Below are positions 46,821-46,837 of a DNA stretch of 46,837 bases, one piece after another. This DNA comes from Virgisporangium ochraceum (GTDB lineage Bacteria; Actinomycetota; Actinomycetes; Mycobacteriales; Micromonosporaceae): assembly GCF_016863655.1 (NCBI RefSeq), contig NZ_BOPH01000110.1, forward strand, positions 1 through 46,837, written 5' to 3'. The number at the start of each line of letters is the position of its first letter. Position 1 is the first letter of the stretch. The notes beneath the pieces were generated by a model, which saw only the letters and a list, made by a program, of their open reading frames with translations, was not told the DNA's origin and did no database searches. Both the position numbers and the translations under genes were made by a program.

Positions 46821-46837
46821 GGTGTCTGTCGATCGTT
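46821..46837. repeat. Terminal inverted match to window positions 1-17
   Basis: The reverse complement of the last 17 nt (AACGATCGACAGACACC) matches the first 17 nt of the window (AACGATCAACACACACC) at 15 positions. Similarity ends abruptly after position 17. Confidence 0.5.

Noticed and set aside
1..46837. tRNA, rRNA, integrase or transposase genes marking a genomic island.
   Set aside because: None was recognised on either strand, so transfer of the catabolic island or the RiPP locus remains unproven.

Overview
The window is about 46.8 kb of very GC-rich DNA with dense gene packing, frequent GTG and TTG starts, 4-nt stop/start overlaps, SARP/AfsR and STAND-type regulators, SigE-type sigma factors and hairpin terminators that mostly lack T-runs. 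This points to a filamentous actinomycete, most likely of the Pseudonocardiales (inference; there is no rRNA or other marker gene). No tRNA, rRNA, CRISPR array, transposase or integrase was recognised.

Layout. (1) 94-3131: small hypothetical proteins, a haem-oxygenase-like iron enzyme convergent with a CDGSH iron-sulfur protein, and a Gln-rich four-helix membrane protein. (2) 3325-6402: a large AfsR-type regulator with direct repeats in its upstream region. (3) 6442-6842: small genes of uncertain status. (4) 6945-24820: a catabolic island. An XRE-cupin regulator faces an operon of amidohydrolase, ABC permease, sugar-type binding lipoprotein and an unusual ATPase-ATPase-permease fusion. A repeat-rich spacer follows, then a bicupin, a 3-hydroxyisobutyrate-dehydrogenase-like enzyme, a zinc alcohol dehydrogenase, an atypical M24 enzyme and an aldehyde dehydrogenase. 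A GntR/FCD regulator and a VOC protein are divergent from a fused 2-oxoacid dehydrogenase E1 and its E2. Together they look like a route that imports a small N-containing compound, deaminates or hydrolyses it, oxidises the carbon skeleton and turns a 2-oxoacid into an acyl-CoA. The substrate is unknown. (5) 24803-29858: a coiled-coil membrane protein, a small secreted protein, a SigE-family sigma factor with its membrane partner, and a TetR-MFS pair. (6) 30021-33773: an MFS transporter and family 3 beta-glycosidase operon, preceded by a short remnant of a membrane protein. (7) 33974-35871: an NHEJ-type PE-polymerase protein and an EVE-like partner.

(8) 35857-40787 is the most interesting region. 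It appears to be a compact RiPP locus: a 19-residue precursor peptide ending in Trp-Cys with a strong ribosome-binding site, an apparently active ThiF/E1-like adenylating enzyme with an N-terminal recognition-type domain and two CxxC pairs, and a membrane HExxH (M50-type) protease with a PqqD-like N-terminus. Divergent from these is an HTH-NB-ARC-TPR regulator. No YcaO, lanthionine synthetase or radical SAM gene is present. I infer a modified, proteolytically matured peptide, possibly a signal sensed by the TPR regulator.

(9) 40979-46709: a 995-residue secreted PA14/beta-propeller/CBM/DUF1080 protein, a second sigma factor with a membrane-anchored partner, and a secreted protein. Two long intergenic inverted repeats with related arms (14135-14213 and 33799-33872) and two C-rich blocks directly after stop codons are the main non-coding features.
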